64,000 nucleotides of DNA from Theodoxus fluviatilis (lineage: Eukaryota; Mollusca; Gastropoda; Cycloneritida; Neritidae), in NCBI GenBank assembly GCA_034096865.1, contig JAWQFJ010000496.1, positions 123,742-187,741 on the forward strand, in the 5' to 3' direction. Positions 11,065 to 46,848 of the stretch are shown piece by piece. The notes below the pieces were generated by a model, which worked only from the letters and a program-made list of their open reading frames with translations, was not told the DNA's origin and did no database searches. The translations under genes were made by a program, and so were the position numbers. The stretch's first letter is position 1; each line of letters begins with the position of its first letter.

Positions 11065-11073
11065 CCCACTACT

Positions 11074-16531
<5,458 letters not shown>

Positions 16532-17040
16532 GCTAGCCGCTTAATTTATGTCCTTGTGCTGACCTCATAGTCTCACTTTGCAGCTTTCTGTGGGTCATAT
16601 TCGCGGGAATTTTTGCGTGTAAAGGATTCATTCGAAGTTCTTGTAGCTCCGCTCCATGCCTGAGAAGGCCTCTGGGTCATTCTGAGTAAGCTTTCCGGTT
16701 AGTGCAGCTCCTAGACCTGCCTTTTCAATGTGCTGGCCTCACACTCCCTGTGTAGCCTCATCGTGCCTAAGTAGGCATGACCCCCCTCTCCCTGCAGTCT
16801 TCACTATGCTTCTCTGATCCCACCCACTCGATGCCTGTCAAGGCATCAGTCACTTTCTATGTAACCTTCCGGTCTGCCCAACCTTCTCCCTGCCGAGCAG
16901 CTCTCTCCCAACGCTGAGCAAAGCATGCGAAACAAGTTGTTTACGCGGAAATGAACTGTCCCAAGCACCTGCTGAAGTGGTAGAGTGTTGCATTCCTCTT
17001 GACGCCAGCAAGCAGCCTTCGCTCGCTCTGCTTCCCCGCT

Positions 17041-17075
17041 CTCCCCCCCCCCCCCCCCCTCCCCCCCCCCTTTTT
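17041..17075 (+). repeat. Poly-C tract
   Basis: Two long C runs separated by a single T, followed by a T run. Confidence 0.9.
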
Positions 17076-17356
17076 CCGCTGACCTGCCACTCAGCGCTGT
17101 GTGAAAATTCACTAATCCCATCCTCCCACTCAACATTAACTTGTTTCTACTCTGCCTCTTCGCTAACGACGTTGTTGACCTGGTCAGCTGTGAGGACAGA
17201 GGCTGCTGTGTATATGCACTTAACACAGAGATTATGGAGATTGCACCTTCAATGTGTCAACTGCGCTGGTCATACTTGACGTTCGCCCCGTGGCGGAGGG
17301 GCAAACCCCGCGAAACTGATTTGTTGACAGTGTCGTTGCTTGCACACTTTACAAAG

Positions 17357-17359
<3 letters not shown>

Positions 17360-17450
<91 letters not shown>

Positions 17451-17478
17451 TCTCCCTCTCTCTCCCCCTCCCTCCCTC
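17360..17478 (+). repeat. (TC)n microsatellite
   Basis: About 120 bp of (TC)n with C-rich interruptions at the end. It runs straight into the first SINE-like copy. Confidence 0.95.
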
Positions 17479-17702
17479 CTATGGGTTCGGGGTAAGAATT
17501 GACCCACCGTGTCTCTCTACACGATTCGTAAGAGGCGAATAACTAGGGACACCGTGACTTGATTTGCGTTTACTCTAAACTGTTCTAGTGATTTTCGCGC
17601 TTTCTGGCCTTATAGAGCCTACAAAGGCTGATAGGCCGTAAATCACCATCCATCCATCCATCCATCCATCCACCTATCCATCATCCATCTATCCATCCAT
17701 CT
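17478..17702 (+). repeat. SINE-like repeat, copy 1, with (ATCC)n tail
   Basis: A unit of about 200 bp starts with CCTATGGGTTCGGGGTAAGA and contains the shared blocks CGATTCGTAAGAGGCGAATAAC, GATTTGCGTTTACTCTAAAC and GGCTGATAGGCCGTAAA. It ends in a (CATC)n run, followed by (CT)n/(GT)n at about 17705-17815. Five further copies in this window share the same order of blocks and the same tail, which is how a SINE family looks. The GGTTCG near the start could be a tRNA B-box remnant, but I cannot prove a tRNA origin. Confidence 0.75.
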
Positions 17703-17704
17703 CT

Positions 17705-17717
17705 CATCTCTCTCTCT

Positions 17718-17813
<96 letters not shown>
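17705..17813 (+). repeat. (CT)n/(GT)n compound microsatellite
   Basis: C9 followed by (CT)n to about 17776 and then (GT)n to about 17813. Confidence 0.95.
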
Positions 17814-17814
<1 letters not shown>

Positions 17815-18430
17815 TGTGCGTCCCTTCTTTAAGCGTCGAGCTAGGCACGTCATATATGTGTCCCTGTAACAGAGAGGGCATCCACAGTTATTCTTGGCCC
17901 CCAGGGCGAGGAGTAGCGGGCTACGTGATGGGCGAAGCTTCAAGGAGAGCTGGTAGCAAACGTTTCTCTCGCCCTCTACTGGTAACTCCGCCACGTGGTG
18001 TTTCCATCATATAGCCTCACCGCGTTTGCCGAGTAATTTTGTACTGCAGGACTAGATGGTTTATTTGCGACTTGTAGAGGTCGCATCGGATGCCATTCCG
18101 ATTCGCCACAACGAGTGAAGGAAGTATTTTCCAACACTCAGTACGTGTGGACGAGGAAGAAGCCTTGCGGGGAGAAATATCAATAGCCAAACAACATTTT
18201 CCTGTCCAGGCAGCCATTGATTTTAGGCAAAATCGCAACACGTTGAACAACAGCAATGCGGCAGTGGTTTTTGTAGGGGAGAGCAAGAGCTGTTTTCTTT
18301 TGGGCGTGCATCGCTTGCCTCCACAAATAGCCTGCATTGATGGACGTTTGACCACTGTAGGGCTGTCTTCGCTGTGTGTGGACACGACGCACATTTATCA
18401 CCTCCGCTTTTCCTCCCTCCCCTCATTCAA

Positions 18431-18616
18431 CCCCCTGTGGACAGGGGATAAGATTAGAGCCACCACGTCTCTCTCAACACGATTCGTAAAATGCGAATAA
18501 CTGGGAAAATAAGAGTCCTGACGTGGCCATATTCCAAACTGGTCTAGTGAATGGCCGTACAAAAGCTTGCTAAGGATGTTGGGTCGCAAGACTTCGTCCA
18601 TTCATTCATTCATCCC
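18431..18616 (+). repeat. SINE-like repeat, copy 2, with (ATTC)n tail
   Basis: A more diverged copy of the same family: CCCCCTGTGGACAGGGGATA start, ACGATTCGTAAAATGCGAATAA block, CAAACTGGTCTAGTGAAT block, and a tail of (CATT)n ending CATCCC. Orientation is the same as copy 1. Confidence 0.65.
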
Positions 18617-20618
<2,002 letters not shown>

Positions 20619-20806
20619 TCCCCCTGTGGGTTCAGGGAAAGAATTGGCCCACCGCGTCTCCATACGCGATTCGTAAGAGGCGAATAACTAGGGGCACCGT
20701 GGCTTGATTTGCGTTTACTCTAAACTGTTCTAGTGTTTTTCGTGCTTAATGGCCTTACATAACCTACAAAGACTGATAGGCCGTAAAAAAACATCCATCC
20801 ATCCCC
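20619..20806 (+). repeat. SINE-like repeat, copy 3, with (ATCC)n tail
   Basis: Close to copy 1: CCCCCTGTGGGTTCAGGGAA start, CGATTCGTAAGAGGCGAATA block, TTTGCGTTTACTCTAAACTG block, GACTGATAGGCCGTAAA and a short (ATCC)n tail. Same orientation. A poly-C run precedes it. Confidence 0.75.
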
Positions 20807-22259
20807 CTCCCTGCCTACCTGTCTGATCTCTCTCATTCTCCCTTTCTCCCCACCTCAACACGTCGTGCTACGCCGCTTGTGCCCCGCCTGCCTGGCTGGC
20901 AAACACGCTGATGATCATGTGATAGGCCGGGATCGCGAACTGGGTTAGACGTGCTCCGATAGCGGGCTGCGCATGGCACACCAGCCTCGCCAGCCAACCA
21001 GCCCCCTGCCCGCTCCCACCCAGGCCCGGCTCGCCTCAGCAGTGTTTGTAGCCTCGCACCCCATGAAACGTTGGCTCTCTCTCTCGAGGAGAACCCGACT
21101 ACCACATAGCTCGAGAGCCAGCCCAGCCGAGGCGAGAGAGCGGAGAGGCGAGATAGATGGCAGCGAGGTTTCCCAGCCTGCTTTGTGTGGACTAGGCCTG
21201 CCTTGCTTCTCCTTGCCCTGCCTGCCTGCCTCACTGACTGACTGAGTGTAATGAATGGCCGACCGCGTGGCTGCCAGTGGCTGCCCGCCTGACGTGCCGT
21301 GCTGTTGAGAAAGATGTGTTGAACTGTCCCGTGCTCGCTTACCGCCCGTGTTGGGAGTCCCTGAAGTCACCAGCCCGATGGAGTCCGCTCCCGTCAAGGC
21401 CCCCAGCCTCACCGGCTCTATTGAGCTGAATATCGTCAGGTGACGACTGTTTCCATCTTGTCTGCTTGCCCTCTCTCGCTCCAGCCGCTGTCTCCCGCCA
21501 GGTCCCACCTTGGCTGGGCAGTCAGGATGCCGACCTGCCCAGCGATTGTGCCTCCCCTGTGTGTGTGGCTTTGTGTGCTAGTCTGTTGGTGCTCAACGCC
21601 ACGCGGCGTGTAAATCTGCAAGGAAATCCCTTGCACGCGTTTCGCGTTACACCGTTACTCGCCGAGTGAGAGAGGGAGTTCCTATGTCGTGCTAGTGTGT
21701 AGTGTGTCGTGTCTACCAGTGCTGTGGTGTATTAGATTTGTTGACTGAGGAGATGAACAGCTGTCATGTGTAGTGTGCTCATGGTGTGTCGGCGAGTATG
21801 CACGCAGTGTGACTTTCGAGGTCACTTGTGATTTCCTGTTCGGGACAAGGGTTGTGTGTACGTGTAGCGTGTATTGATGCCGTTGATATAGCGGCATGAC
21901 ATAGCGGCATGACATAGCTGCTATCATAGCTGGGGCGCAAGCTTACATGACGGCAAGCCTTAGGACACTCCTTGTCTGACTAATTGGACACAGCTTGACT
22001 GGAAATCTGAATGAAGGGCTGAATAGCTTGCTCTGTCTGGCGGGTGTATCCAGTGCGCAGAGGCAGGGTGCCTAGCAAGAGTGACAGACTTGCACTGTTT
22101 GCCAACTGCGGCTCACACCATGGTCCCCTGCCTCTCTGTACCGGCCGTTTCTCCACACATCCGCTCTACTTTCACTGTGTCTATTTCTAGTCCCCATGGA
22201 TGGTGTACCAGTTGGCTTGTCGCCCAGTAGCACTGATCTGGAGAACTTGCTCTGTGTGT

Positions 22260-22293
<34 letters not shown>

Positions 22294-22374
22294 CTATGTG
22301 TGTGTGTGTGTGTGTGTCTATGTGTGTGTGTATGTGTCTATGTGTGTGTGTGTGTCTATGTGTGTGTGTATGTG

Positions 22375-22410
<36 letters not shown>

Positions 22411-22527
22411 TGTGTGTGTGTCTGTGTGTGTATGTGTGTGTGTGTGTCTGTGTGTGTCTGTGTGTGTATGTGTCTGTGTGTGTGTATGTGTGTGTGTGTC
22501 TGTGTGTGTATGTGTCTATGTGTGTGT

Positions 22528-22561
<34 letters not shown>

Positions 22562-22657
22562 CTATGTGTGTGTGTCTGTGTGTGTGTATGTGTCTGTGTG
22601 TGTGTGTGTGTGTGTCTAAGTGTGTGTGTGTGTATGTGTCTATGTGTTTCTGTATGC

Positions 22658-22691
<34 letters not shown>

Positions 22692-23155
22692 CCGCGTTTT
22701 TGTGTATACGTCTGTGTGTATGTATCTGTGTGTTTGTGTATGTCTGTGAGTGTGTATGTCTATGTGTGTGTCTCTGTATACATCTGTGTATTTGCATGTG
22801 TGTATGTGTATGCGAGCGTGGGATGTGTGTATGTATACATTTATATGTACTTTTCTCTGTGTATGGATGAGTTTTCTGTGTTTATTTTCTCTGTGTGTGT
22901 ATGTGTATGTTTTCTGTGTGTGTGTTCAGTCGTATTTTCCATCATCATGGAGTGGGGTACTTGAGGGGGCGTGGTGTTGCAGCTAAAATGCGACTGAGGA
23001 ATTGAATCTGGGTGTTAGCTGTTGACAACAGTGTCAATACAGCACATTCGTAAGGGATATTTCTGGATCAGTGCGTTGTAGGGAGAGTTGCTCAGCATTC
23101 TTCAACTTCGCCGTTGTTGTTGACTGTGACGCCGTGTCACGAATAGGCGTGTGTA

Positions 23156-23206
<51 letters not shown>

Positions 23207-23525
23207 GTGTGTGTGTTAGACGTGGATAATCTTAAGTATGATGTAATTGAGTGTTTTACACGTGGATAGTTCTAATTATAATGTAAAATTTTGCATGCTG
23301 AAAATGGCAGGCCTGCGGGAAAGTCAAGTAACATCTCAATCAAGTAATCCTTTACGTTCTTAATAACCTGATAGTCATTTTTAGGCAAGGAGCATGGTGG
23401 CACTAGTAAGTTTGCTTTGTTTAGCTTTAAGTTTGCTTAGTTTAGCTTTCTAGGCATATAGATCGGAGAAACATTTTTTGCCAGTCCTAGTGCCCGTTTG
23501 TGTGTGTGTGCGTGTCTGCGAGCGT

Positions 23526-23583
<58 letters not shown>

Positions 23584-23656
23584 CTACTGAACTGTCCATG
23601 TTGTATCTATACTTTTGCCAGTATGGCTTAGTGTGTCGATCAGCCTGCCTGCCTGC

Positions 23657-23729
<73 letters not shown>

Positions 23730-23957
23730 CTGGTGTGTCTGTTTGTTCGAGATAGGTACCTACCTAGGTCAGTGGGCACTTGCTGAAGTCTAAGAATAGT
23801 GGATGGGTGGCTAATCCAGGAACTTCTGCCATCTGTTGCTGATACTACAGTGTTTTCCATTAGCTTTCGTCTGTCTCGATGCAAAGGTCAGAGTCGTAGT
23901 CTTTTCTGCTGGTATTTCCTCAATGAAACCGAAGTGTCTCTGGTGACGTTCTCCTTG
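20807..23957. repeat. Gene-free segment: GC-rich part then long (TG)n array
   Basis: 20830-21660 is GC- and CpG-richer than its surroundings, with many CTGCC/CCGCC words. I could not assign an exon, although a non-coding first exon or promoter is possible. 22252-22700 is a long (TG)n array with regular C or A interruptions (TGTGTCTATGTG). Further (GT)n tracts lie at 23159-23203 and 23527-23582, and (TGTC)n at 23659-23733. Confidence 0.7.
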
Positions 23958-24176
23958 CTGGTTGGGGGTAAGCATGGGCCCACCGTGTTTCCCTAGGCGA
24001 TTCTTTAAAAGGGGTTAACTAAGGAAGTCTTGACGATTTGCATAAATTTATTCGAAATGGTCCTAGTGAATCTCGTCGTCTGTGGTTTTACGTAGCTACA
24101 ACGGGCGATAGACCTTAAAACTCCACCATCCATCCATCCATCCATCCATCCATCCATCCATCCATCCATCCATCCC
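23958..24176 (+). repeat. SINE-like repeat, copy 4, with (ATCC)n tail
   Basis: A diverged copy: GTTGGGGGTAAGCATGGGCC start, GATTTGCATAAATTTATTCG block, GGGCGATAGACCTTAAAACT block and twelve or so CATC units. Same orientation as the others. Confidence 0.65.
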
Positions 24177-27100
24177 TGGAGACACATTTTTATATCAGAT
24201 ATGTTCCAGTGAGGCATGTACAATTCTGGGAAATAACTATTTCATAAATGATCAGGCTCCAATCTCACGTGCTGCACACTCTTAGGATTTCTTGATGGCA
24301 CAGACATGTTTATCACTTTCACCTGAGTTGTTTCTTGCAAACTGGAGAGATCAACTGTATCATGGCTTTTTTTTTCGTTGGAGGGGGCTGGGCTGGGGGA
24401 AAAGCCACGAGGGGAGTCAAAATCCAAATCAGCCAGTCCCGTGTCTTTCCTCTGTAGCTTGCTTTGATGCGAGAACACCTACCTGTTTTATCTCGCTTTT
24501 TTCAAGCTTGTTGTTTGTGACTCACAGGCTCTTCCTGTTCTGTGTCAGCCTAGGTGACTTGCCTTTGTGGCATCAGATGTCCGAAGGTTTCCAATCCCTG
24601 GGAAGGTTGGACACTTTCCTGAAAGAGTACACACACGTCTGAGGGAACAGTTGAACTTGAGGGCATCTAGGGCACTTGAAGTGGGCCTGCCTGTCATATG
24701 TGTGTGCGTACGTGCGTGCATGCGTGCGTGTGCATTCGTGCGTGCATGTGGGTGTGTGCTTGCGTGCGTGTGAGAATGTGTCTATGGGAATGTGTGCGTG
24801 CTTGTGTGTGTGTCGTTTTTGGAGACCTGCCTAGTCCGTGGGTGCCGTCCTGCTTGCCTGCCCGCCCGCCCGCTGTCCTTCTGTCTGTCCGTCTGTGTCC
24901 GTCCAAGTCCGCGTTTCAGTTTTTCTGGCTCCCTGCTCACCTGACTGCCTCCTTGCATACATGTATGCGCGCATGAATATTTGCTCGTGCGTGTGTGTGG
25001 GTGCGTGTGTGTGTGCGCTGTTTATGTCTGTCTTAGTGTGACTGCGTCTCTCCCCGTATGCGTGTCTGTCTGTCCAAGAGCATATCTGCATATCACAAAT
25101 TTACGACTAATGGATATAGATCAATGTCAAATGGGGCTTTCATTGTAGCGTGTAGTCAGTCAATCGTGTGACGCGAGGTGATTTATGTGTGCGTATTGTT
25201 TCCCCACTAAATGAGTCGGATGACCACCTTCCTCGTGTACTGATTTGCTGCGATTCTCTTACTTGAGAGTGTAGCAGGACTAGCCACGTGCGTCACAGAG
25301 AACGCTGTGAGCAAGGACGCCAGAGTGAAGCTAAACATTTGTCGTGGAGACATAGTGGCATGCAGGCTGTGTCTTGGACTTTAGTGAAAGGTAGATCGAG
25401 ACGGACTCTGCTTGCCCTTCTCTCCCTTGTCTCTGACTGGAACCAGTAGATTCAGTGCAGACAGATACACTGCCCATCACGTACCAGTCGAATCCCCCCA
25501 CCCCACCCCCCACCCCCCGACATTCCGCTGTAACAATGCTAAGGTGATGCTGCTTGCGCCCGTCATCTCTACCCCCACCCCTCGTCACCCCCACCCCGCG
25601 AATGCACGGTGGGGGCGGGCCGTTGTGGAAGATGTCGACATGAGTGGGCGTCCTGTTAACATTTAGTGGTCTGTGGATGATGACCTGTCTGATTGCTCAG
25701 AAAGCCGACTGGTCGTTTCAATCAGAGTGCTGGAAAGGGAAAGACGATGATTAAGAAGATGTCATCCCTTTACTTCTCTTTGCAGAAGAGAGTGTTGAAA
25801 CTGAAAATCCAAAGCCAGTTTCCCTTTTGAATTTCCAATTAGGTAGGCGGTCGGCCTCATGTTTTATGAAACGGAATTATCTTGACTATTAGATGTCTGG
25901 AATATCAACAGTATTGATCTTTCTGTCGTCCTTGTTTATCATGAGATGCGCTGCCAACTGTAAATGTAATATATTTATGTATACTTTGATAACTTAACGC
26001 TGCATTGAAAAGGAGGATCAATGCTTATAATATATTAATATTCTGCCTATCCAGAACAAAACACATCAGATGCCTTTCAGGTCTAACGTGACTGAAAGAG
26101 TGAACATGAAGAGCAACTGGAGAATGATGTTGCATGTACTTTTGAAGTAAAACAATCCGACGTCTATCACCGTGGGGGCTATGCCTCTCATTTATTCTAT
26201 ATCACGGCATCAGACAGTTGCTTGAGCTAATGCTCTGTGAAATGCCATCTTTCACTGCAATATCGCCTCCCCTTGCGGCGGAGGCTTGTGTAGCAGTGCG
26301 AGGAAAAACTTGGCCTGTAATCCAGCCCATCTTTCATTATTGATCACAATCAATACGACCGTCTGCCCACGGTGGCATGGGATCTGATGCCATCTGCACC
26401 CGTCTAGTTTGCCAGCGATAAAAGCTCCCCAATACGCCGCCGTTTGAGCAAGCCAGTCTTCTACCTAACCTTCCCTGCAGCAGTTTTATGGTGGATTGTA
26501 AAGGTGAAAGGCAAAAGGGCCGAAGAGCATTTGTCTTGGCAAGGGCTTCCAAGCCATACCTTGGTACGAGGCACCCCTGCTGAAGAGTGGGAGCTGTCTC
26601 GCACAGTGGGGCTTTAGAGTTATTCTTGGCCAAAGCAATAATCAATGTGATGGCATCCATTCCAGATTCACCTGCAGCAGAAAGAGGGAAAGTGTGAGGG
26701 CAAGGGTGGAGAAACTGGGGGATAGGGGTGGCTCTCTGCTTGGATAACCCAGACGCTGTAATCAATCACACAGTCGTTATGCATGAGGCAAACTGTGCCT
26801 GATGTGACGTGCTCCATCTTGGAGTTTGGGGAATGCCGTGTACCCTTGCATGTGGGAACAGACAGTTATAAAACCCCATCAGCCACTGCGTCAACACAAT
26901 CTGTATACGGGGATCAGATCGTTGTTGCGTAGTTCTTCCGGATGAGTTGTTTCTCGAAGTAGGAAGAGCACAGAGCAGAGGTCTTTGCATTATGGCAAAA
27001 AGATAGTGCTTTCAGTCTGCTTGCCCGTCTATCTGCCTGTCTGTCTGCCTGCCTGCCCGCCCGCCCGTCCGTCCGTCCGTCCGTTCGTCCGTCCGTTCGT

Positions 27101-27368
27101 CCGTCCGTCCGTTCGTCCGTCCGTCCGTCCGTCTGCCTGCCTCCCTGTCCCTCTGTCTCACTGTCAACCCGTCCCTCTGTCTCACTGTCTACCCGTCCCT
27201 CTGTCTACCTTGGATCTTTCAGTCTGTTTCTCTGTCCTTGGGTCATCGTCTTTCCAGTCCAATCCCGCGTCCCCATCATGGATTCCTTGTCTGTTTTTCA
27301 TCTCTGTCGCCCTACAGCTGTCACTCACACTTGTTTTTGACCAGGCTTTTGATCTGTGTGTGTTACAG
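24177..27368. other. Segment upstream of the first visible ZMIZ exon
   Basis: No gene or exon is supported. It has GT/GC-rich low-complexity sequence at 24690-25075 and a (GTCC)n-type array at about 27055-27140. The unique, moderately GC-balanced part at 25630-26990 shows no coding potential I trust. If ZMIZ has further upstream exons, this is intronic. The last 10 bases are a good acceptor context (TGTGTTACAG). Confidence 0.5.
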
Positions 27369-43444
<16,076 letters not shown>

Positions 43445-46400
43445 ACTCTCGAGGCAGTAGGCAGACATGCAACTGGTGGGATGGAAGGCAGCAAACCGCA
43501 ATCAAGCAGCAATGGAGAAAGCGACTGAGTTGAACCATGCTGGGAGCACCAACATGGCCTGGACACTGATGCTGAATCAAAGAGGAAATGTTGGGATAAT
43601 TGGCGGCGCATCCCTCATTGAACTCTAGTGCTGATTCCATCTGCAATGGCCATTGTGCTCTTTCATCGGTGTGGTGCATCTCTTCAATAAGGAAGGAAGA
43701 CATGGCGGGACAGAAGTCTTTCGAGAACAATGCCATGAGAGGGTGTGTGGGTCATGCAGGCCTCAAGAGGAACCAGAATACTGCAGCCTTGATCTGGCGG
43801 GCAAGGCCTTGCAGCTGAACTTGCTTTTCCTCACCTTCAGGGGTTCCTGTCATGACCTGCCCATGGAAAGAAGCTTTAATCTGAGTGCTTGTCAAGCCTT
43901 CCTCACACATACAACCAGCGTTTGGCATCCTCAGTGCTGCTCTCTAGTAATCTTTGAACAAGGATTTCTGCCTTGAACTTGGCAGCCAGTGCAGCCTTTT
44001 CTCCTACCTGCCCCAGAAATAACAACAAAATATGTTGGCGTTGCATGGAACCTGCTCCCATTGAGTCACCTCCAGAAGACAGAAGGGACCTCTACTTGCC
44101 AAAGATTGTTGCCAAAAATGGCTATACAGTGAGATGCCATTTCTCTTGGCATGGTTGGGCAGACAGACTAGTTACCTTTGTGAAAATGGGTCTGTGCTGT
44201 CGGTTACTGGGAGCTGTGTGCTGTGGCCCATCCAGCCTTAGCAGACGTGCACCATGGACACAGTGGATCACTCATGTGAAGGATTTTCTCATTATTCACA
44301 TTTCTTTGATCATTGAAAAATCATATCAAATGAATCATTGGTAACTTAAGGCAGCAGAACTTTTTATGTGACTTTTTGAGCAAAACAAGTAATGCATTTT
44401 TGACAGTGTCTGTGAAAACATGATTCACATGCATCAGTGTGGCCAGGTGTCTAACAAGCTATGGGACCCGTTCCTTTTTAGAGGTTTGAAAAAAACTCTG
44501 GCTATGGCAGCAAGGGCCCAGCAATATCATCTCCCCCCCAGTCTCCCCAATGATCACAAATCCATCTCGCCTCTCCTTTTTTTTCTTCTTCTTACAGTAC
44601 AGACCCCATCTTGTGCCCTGTGCTGTGCTCCCCTCAGATTCTGCCCACTTTTCCAACTACCCCCCCAATGCCCTGTACCTCCTAGCCAAAGGCCTTGCCC
44701 CTCCCTACCTGCCCCATCTCCTTGCCTGTTTTCCTTGTGATCTCTTCCTGTGCAAATCATGGTTTGTATGCAATGTTCTTGTATCACTGTGTGGCAATAC
44801 ACTTCCTCAAGGCCCGGCACTACTAGGAGGTGCTGCTCTTCCCTCTGTAGCAAGAAGCACCCTGCAACTGTTGACGCATCTCCCATCGGCACTGCTCACC
44901 AGCGTTTTTGTTTGGTGGCTCTGCTGTGTGATATGGCTGGGATGTCGGAATAAGATCTTCTACAGAATGCAGGATGGGAAAAAATGGACAAATTTGGAAA
45001 GGATCCACTGGTACAGTGGACTTGTGTAATAGAAACTGCCTTGCAATGATTTTACGACACAGATTTTGTATTTGCAAAGTTTTGATAGGGGAAGGAAAGT
45101 CTTCTCCATCAGTTATCATCATGTAGTGATACCTCGAGAGATGAGAAATATAAGCAAAGTTTTATCCATGTCAAAAGTGGCACTGTGCTTCATGCTCTTA
45201 TTTAAACCTTTTCACACTGATGTCACTGGTGCCACTGCATAGAGCAAAGTGTTGCACAATATCATACAGATTCATCAACCCATTTGCAACCATCATATAC
45301 ATGGACACAATGTGTTTTAACTTATTTGAAAGAAGTATTACTTTAATGGGCCGTGACTGTCATTGTATGAAATAAGGGCTGAAATCTTAAATTTTTGGAA
45401 GGAGGGGTAGATGAACTGTCCTTTTGTGCCCATTGATGTTGACTATGCTCATCTTACTTTGTACATATGATTATGTGTTGTCATCTGTCGTGGTCAGTGT
45501 ACAGAGAACTTATGTTTGACTATAGGCTAGAGATGTGTACATACTCTATCAGTTGATGCTAGACCATCTCTTGGGCTCTCTGTGGAGCTATCTGAAGCCT
45601 CTTATGTACTAGCCATTTATTCTCTTCCCTCACTCCATTCTACCAATGCAGCTCAACTCGTGTCCGTGTCTCAAGGCAGACTGGCATCCACTTCAGGACA
45701 GAAGCAGCAAGAAGGGGTGTGTAGGTCAGTGCTGGCGAGAGCATGTCAGACATGATGGTTGCAAGGACAAGGGGAATGTGCAGACGAGACCCAAAGAAGA
45801 GCTTTTGGGCAAGACTTGAAATGCTACGCAAGGACCTGTGACCGACTGAACTGTTCAAGTATGCATGGCAGCCTGAACTTTGCAAACCACAAAGATCGTT
45901 TGTGATGTCAGTGCTGCTCAGAGAGATAACAAGCAAAAGTGTTCTTGAAAGATCCAAGACCTTGTTCTCAAAGACTGAAGAAGGTTTGACTGCAGTAAGG
46001 GCATGGCTGCTTCCTGCAGTGTGCAGACCTGTGGCATGACAAGCAGTACATCATTGATGTCCTGTGATCAGTGACCACATACCTTTGCCTGCAGCCATCT
46101 GGTAGCTGACTGACCGGGCCTGACTTTGCCCCTCACAGACATGGCTGAGTTGAGGGGCCGATTTCTCTGGAGTCTATGCATATGCAGTCCTGCAGTTCCA
46201 CCCCGTGGATGTCCAGTGGCACTTGGACACAGGTTGTGAATAATGTAATAATTTATTATAACTGTACAAACGTTTTATATCAAACATGGGATGGCGAATG
46301 TATAGGATGACAGTATTGATTTTGAATAATCAAATTCTTTATTTATTTTCAATATTCAGTCGATGAACTTTTATGAGATGAAATGACTGACAGTTATTTT

Positions 46401-46842
46401 GGTTCATTTTGGAGTGTTTCCAAATGAAGTAACATGTAGCCAGTTCTTATTGAGGTCTTGGGGGTTTGACTTTATTTTTTCTAAATCTGTTAAAAGCAAG
46501 TTATTTTCTCTTGGAAATGTGATCCTCGCAGTACTTTCCACAGGGAGCACATAGCCAGAAAGCGTACAACTTGTTAGCTGTGTGCCGTTGTTGAAGCCAT
46601 GGTTATGACATGTAGGGTCATGCATGCATTGCTGTAGAAGTTGACTTTCCACCCTTTCCTTGCACCACAACTGCAAGTCATCCCTCTTGTTGCTGGCTCT
46701 TAGAGGAGCTGGCCCAGGCAGGCTGAATTAAAATGAAATGTCACTTGAAAAATATGATAATTTTTCCTAACTCAACCTTGAGCTTTCTGTTAAAAATATC
46801 TGAGCAAGGTTGGGTTTTTTTTCCTCACAAAACCTTGTTTTA

Positions 46843-46848
46843 AATAAA
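46843..46848 (+). terminator. Poly(A) signal AATAAA (proximal candidate)
   Basis: Canonical hexamer in an AT-rich context about 3.4 kb after the ZMIZ stop. Confidence 0.4.

Noticed and set aside
17478..17702. tRNA gene suggested by GGGTTCGGGG
   Set aside because: No acceptor stem or cloverleaf could be formed; the sequence belongs to a repeat family.
18017..18500. Overlapping 125- and 136-codon frames on opposite strands
   Set aside because: No similarity to known proteins, and part of the + frame lies in SINE-like copy 2.
21377..21440. Short ATG-initiated frame (MESAPVKAPSLTGSIELNIV) as a first exon of ZMIZ
   Set aside because: The following GTGACG is a weak donor, and the peptide does not resemble the ZMIZ N-terminus.
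20945..21508. 187-codon minus-strand frame in GC-richer DNA
   Set aside because: No recognisable domain or conserved motif; open frames of this size are common in GC-rich DNA with few TA-containing stops.
22196..22870. 224-codon Cys/Val-rich frame
   Set aside because: It is a direct translation of the (TG)n array.
43653..45029. Open frames after the ZMIZ stop (43653-43976, 44550-45029)
   Set aside because: No domains; best explained as chance frames in the 3' UTR.
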